Shown piece after piece: positions 13,807 through 15,719 of a stretch of 15,719 nt of DNA. The position numbers were made by a program, and so were the translations under genes. The first letter of the stretch is position 1. Every line of letters starts with the position of its first letter. A model generated the notes under the pieces. It made no database searches. It worked only from the letters and a program-made list of their open reading frames with translations, and was not told where the DNA came from. Source of the DNA: Clostridia bacterium (lineage in GTDB: Bacteria > Bacillota_E > SLMV01 > PUMD01); the NCBI GenBank assembly GCA_003563755.1, contig PWUB01000337.1, positions 1 to 15,719 of the forward strand. Direction: 5' to 3'.

Positions 13807-14179
13807 CTTGCTCCCGCCGCCTGCGGTAGTCCTCGATGGCCGAGTGCAGGGCCTCCGCTGCCAGGTTGGAACAGTGCATCTTGGCCGGAGGCAGACCATC
13901 CAGGGCCTCCGCCACCTCGGCATTGGTTAGATCAAGGGCCTCGTCGATGCTCCTGCCCTTGACCAGCTCCGTGGTGATGCTACTGGTCGCAATGGCAGCT
14001 CCACATCCGAAGGTCTTGAATTTGGCATCGGTGATGCGTCCGTCATCGTCGACCTTTATGTACATGGCCATGATGTCACCGCACACCTCGTTGCCCACCT
14101 GTCCGACCCCGTCGGCGTCCTCTATTTCCCCGACGTTGCGGGGATTCATGAAGTGATCCATGACCTTGTCCGTGTACAT
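13796..14179 (-). CDS. iscU: Fe-S cluster assembly scaffold IscU/NifU N-domain protein
   Basis: This 127-residue scaffold builds Fe-S clusters from sulfur delivered by the desulfurase. The family opening MYTDKVMDHFMNPRNVGEIE is intact. Cluster ligands are Cys33 and Asp35 in GNEVCGD, Cys59 in FGCGAAIA, and Cys103 in MHCSNLAAEAL. It lacks the C-terminal ferredoxin-like and Nfu domains of full NifU, so it is the short form. Three ATG codons lie in a row at 14177-14185; the third, at 14177-14179, matches the family N-terminus and stands eight bases from GGGAG, while the first is only two bases away. It follows iscS by about 30 bases and overlaps mnmA. Confidence 0.95.
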   Translation of the reverse strand: MYTDKVMDHFMNPRNVGEIEDADGVGQVGNEVCGDIMAMYIKVDDDGRITDAKFKTFGCGAAIATSSITTELVKGRSIDEALDLTNAEVAEALDGLPPAKMHCSNLAAEALHSAIEDYRRRREQDEG

Positions 14180-14211
14180 CATCATCTCTCCCTACCGGTC
14201 TCTCCGAGAAG

Positions 14212-15372
14212 TCAGTGCGAACTCAGAGGCGACATCTGCCTCAGCTTGTGTACGATGGAGGGTAAGACCTCCAGGACGTAGTCGATGTCCTCCCGGGTGT
14301 TGTCCCTTCCCAGGGTCATGCGCAGGGAACCGTGCGCCAGCTCGTGCTTCATTCCCATGGCTAGGAGCACGTGCGACGCCTCCAGGCTGCCCGAGGTGCA
14401 GGCCGACCCGGAAGAAGCAGCGACACCCCGGGCATCCAGGTTCAGCAACATGGCCTCACCTTCCACGGCCTCGATGCTAACATTGACGTTATTCGGAAGC
14501 CTGTCGTGGGGGTGTCCGTTGAGGCGGACTCCGTCCATGCGCAGCAGTCCATCGATGAGCCTGTCTCTCAACCTGGTGAGGTGGCTCCTGCGGTGCGAAA
14601 GCTCCTCCTGCGCGAGGCGTGCCGCCTCACCCAGGCCGGCCATTCCCGCCACGTTCTCGGTGCCGGGCCGCAGGCTGCGTTCGTGGTGTCCTCCGTGCTC
14701 CATGGGCCTGATGCGCGTGCCGCGCCTGATATATAGAGCGCCCACGCCCTTCGGGCCGTAGATCTTGTGCCCGGAGATGCTCATCAAGTCCACTCCCAGC
14801 TCATCAACATCCACGGGGATCTGCCCGACGGCCTGAACGGCATCTGTATGCATCGTGATGCCCTTCTCCCGGGCCATCCGCGCGATTTCTGTAACCGGCT
14901 GCAGAGTTCCGACCTCGTTGTTGGCCAGCATTATGCTGATGAGAACCGTGTCGCCATCCACGGCGTCCCTGACCTCATCCGGGTCGACGCGGCCCTGCTG
15001 ATCGACACCGACCGCGGTCACCCGAAAGCCCTCCTTCTCCAGAGCTTCACAGCTGTGCAGCACCGCATGGTGCTCCACCGCGCTGGTGATGATGTGGCTT
15101 GCACGGTCTTTGCTGGCCCGGGCAACCCCCTTTATGGCCAGGTTGTCGGCCTCGGTACCCCCGCTGGTGAAAATGATCTCCCTGGGGTCGGCGGCACCGA
15201 TGAGATCCGCGACCTGGGATCGGGCGCGCTCCATGGCCTTTCTCGCCACCTGGCCGAAGGTGTGTATGCTTGATGCGTTTCCGAAATCGGCAGCCATGTA
15301 CCTCACCACGACCGCGAGTACCCGGGGATGCACGGGAGTCGTCGCCGAATGATCCAAGTATACTCTTCTCAA
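14212..15372 (-). CDS. iscS: Cysteine desulfurase (NifS/IscS family)
   Basis: This 386-residue PLP enzyme takes sulfur from L-cysteine as a persulfide. The opening MRRVYLDHSATTPVHP is typical. His101 (SAVEHHAVLHS) stacks on PLP, Lys203 in SGHKIYGPKG binds it, and the mobile active-site loop has Cys325 in SSGSACTSGSLEASHVL, the NifS/IscS-type sequence. RPGTEN (235-240) is also conserved. TTG 15370-15372 has GGAGGAGGT seven bases upstream; a GTG at 15388-15390 lies on that ribosome binding site and would add six residues. The gene stands between an Rrf2 regulator and iscU, the order of Fe-S operons in Bacillota, and probably serves both IscU and MnmA. Confidence 0.96.
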   Translation of the reverse strand: MRRVYLDHSATTPVHPRVLAVVVRYMAADFGNASSIHTFGQVARKAMERARSQVADLIGAADPREIIFTSGGTEADNLAIKGVARASKDRASHIITSAVEHHAVLHSCEALEKEGFRVTAVGVDQQGRVDPDEVRDAVDGDTVLISIMLANNEVGTLQPVTEIARMAREKGITMHTDAVQAVGQIPVDVDELGVDLMSISGHKIYGPKGVGALYIRRGTRIRPMEHGGHHERSLRPGTENVAGMAGLGEAARLAQEELSHRRSHLTRLRDRLIDGLLRMDGVRLNGHPHDRLPNNVNVSIEAVEGEAMLLNLDARGVAASSGSACTSGSLEASHVLLAMGMKHELAHGSLRMTLGRDNTREDIDYVLEVLPSIVHKLRQMSPLSSH

Positions 15373-15450
15373 TGTCTCAACCTCCTCCACTGCGAGGTGG
15401 TCTTGTCCACCCTTATCATCTCCGATGGCTGATACCCCTCACCCGGAGCC

Positions 15451-15719
15451 TCAGCTGTCAACATCCTCCGTCAGGTCACTGAGAGTGACCGAATCCACCA
15501 CGGAGATCATGCTCTCGTGCAGGTCCACCCACACCCGACGCAGGGAGCAATCTCCGTCGCAGCAGGCAAGTTCCCTCGTCCTGTGAGAACCGAGACAGTC
15601 TACGGGAACCAGTGGACCCTCCAGGACTTCGAGCACATCGAGCACGGTGATCTCGCCCGGAGCTGTACTGAGCTGATAGCCACCCTGCGGACCCCGTACG
15701 CTTCGTACCAGTCCGGCAC
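15451..15719 (-). CDS. Rrf2 family transcriptional regulator (IscR-like), C-terminal part
   Basis: The gene runs off the right edge; 88 residues of the C-terminal part are visible. The wing of the DNA-binding domain is clear: AGLVRSVRGPQGGYQLSTAP, then the family continuation GEITVLDVLEVLEGPL. After this come cysteines at positions 41, 52, 53 and 57 of the visible part (DCLGSHRTRELACCDGDC) and a dimerisation helix (LRRVWVDLHESMISVVDS). IscR uses three cysteines in this region to hold a 2Fe-2S cluster, whereas CymR of Bacillus has none, so an Fe-S sensor is more likely than a cysteine-metabolism repressor. It lies directly upstream of iscS and presumably controls the operon. Confidence 0.92.
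   Translation of the reverse strand, partial: AGLVRSVRGPQGGYQLSTAPGEITVLDVLEVLEGPLVPVDCLGSHRTRELACCDGDCSLRRVWVDLHESMISVVDSVTLSDLTEDVDS

Noticed and set aside
13807..13923. N-terminal extension of MnmA by 39 residues
   Set aside because: The extension is the iscU coding region read in another frame; the family start MKGSVAVAMSGGVDSS at 13806 has its own ribosome binding site.

Overview
This window comes from a GC-rich, endospore-forming member of the Bacillota (Firmicutes). The evidence is a complete sporulation sigma factor SigK with its pro-sequence, an IreB-type regulatory phosphoprotein, a YrzB-like DUF1292 protein, a YqeG phosphatase, a T-box in front of alaS, and strong AGGAGG-type ribosome binding sites. 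The gene order (Rrf2 regulator, iscS, iscU, mnmA, AI-2E-type permease, alaS, ireB, ruvX, DUF1292, mltG) is the conserved housekeeping neighbourhood known from Bacillus and clostridia. I cannot name a genus from sequence alone. Every gene except one is on the minus strand, so the window reads from right to left.

Right end to about 11230 is an Fe-S and thiolation block. It holds the end of an Rrf2/IscR-like regulator, a NifS/IscS cysteine desulfurase, an IscU scaffold and the tRNA 2-thiouridylase MnmA. The desulfurase supplies sulfur both to IscU clusters and to MnmA. Then come a small zinc-ribbon protein, a small YtxH-like membrane protein and an AI-2E family permease. From about 11200 to 8009, an extended -10 promoter and a T-box leader with terminator control alaS, whose last codon overlaps the start of ireB. 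A strong hairpin at 7981-8006 closes this unit and also the convergent plus-strand gene.

From 5988 to 7973 lies the only plus-strand gene, a 661-residue DUF4910/M28-like metallopeptidase. It diverges from a rhomboid protease gene; together they sit between ireB and ruvX, which are close neighbours in Bacillus. The rhomboid gene overlaps ruvX and is followed by DUF1292 and mltG. A likely separate unit then carries sigK, yqeG and a small cysteine-containing gene of unknown function. The left end has pilC and the start of pilM, part of a type IV pilus or type II secretion-like assembly system.

The longest gene-free stretches are 254 bases (1480-1733, upstream of pilC) and about 280 bases (10951-11229, filled by the T-box leader). 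I see no tRNA, rRNA, insertion sequence, CRISPR array or prophage gene. I do not see a clearly undescribed system. The most interesting leads are the peptidase pair placed between ireB and ruvX, the palindrome filling the spacer of a putative sigK promoter, a CxxC-type MnmA beside the Fe-S genes, the cysteine pattern of the Rrf2 regulator, and one unrecognised cysteine protein.
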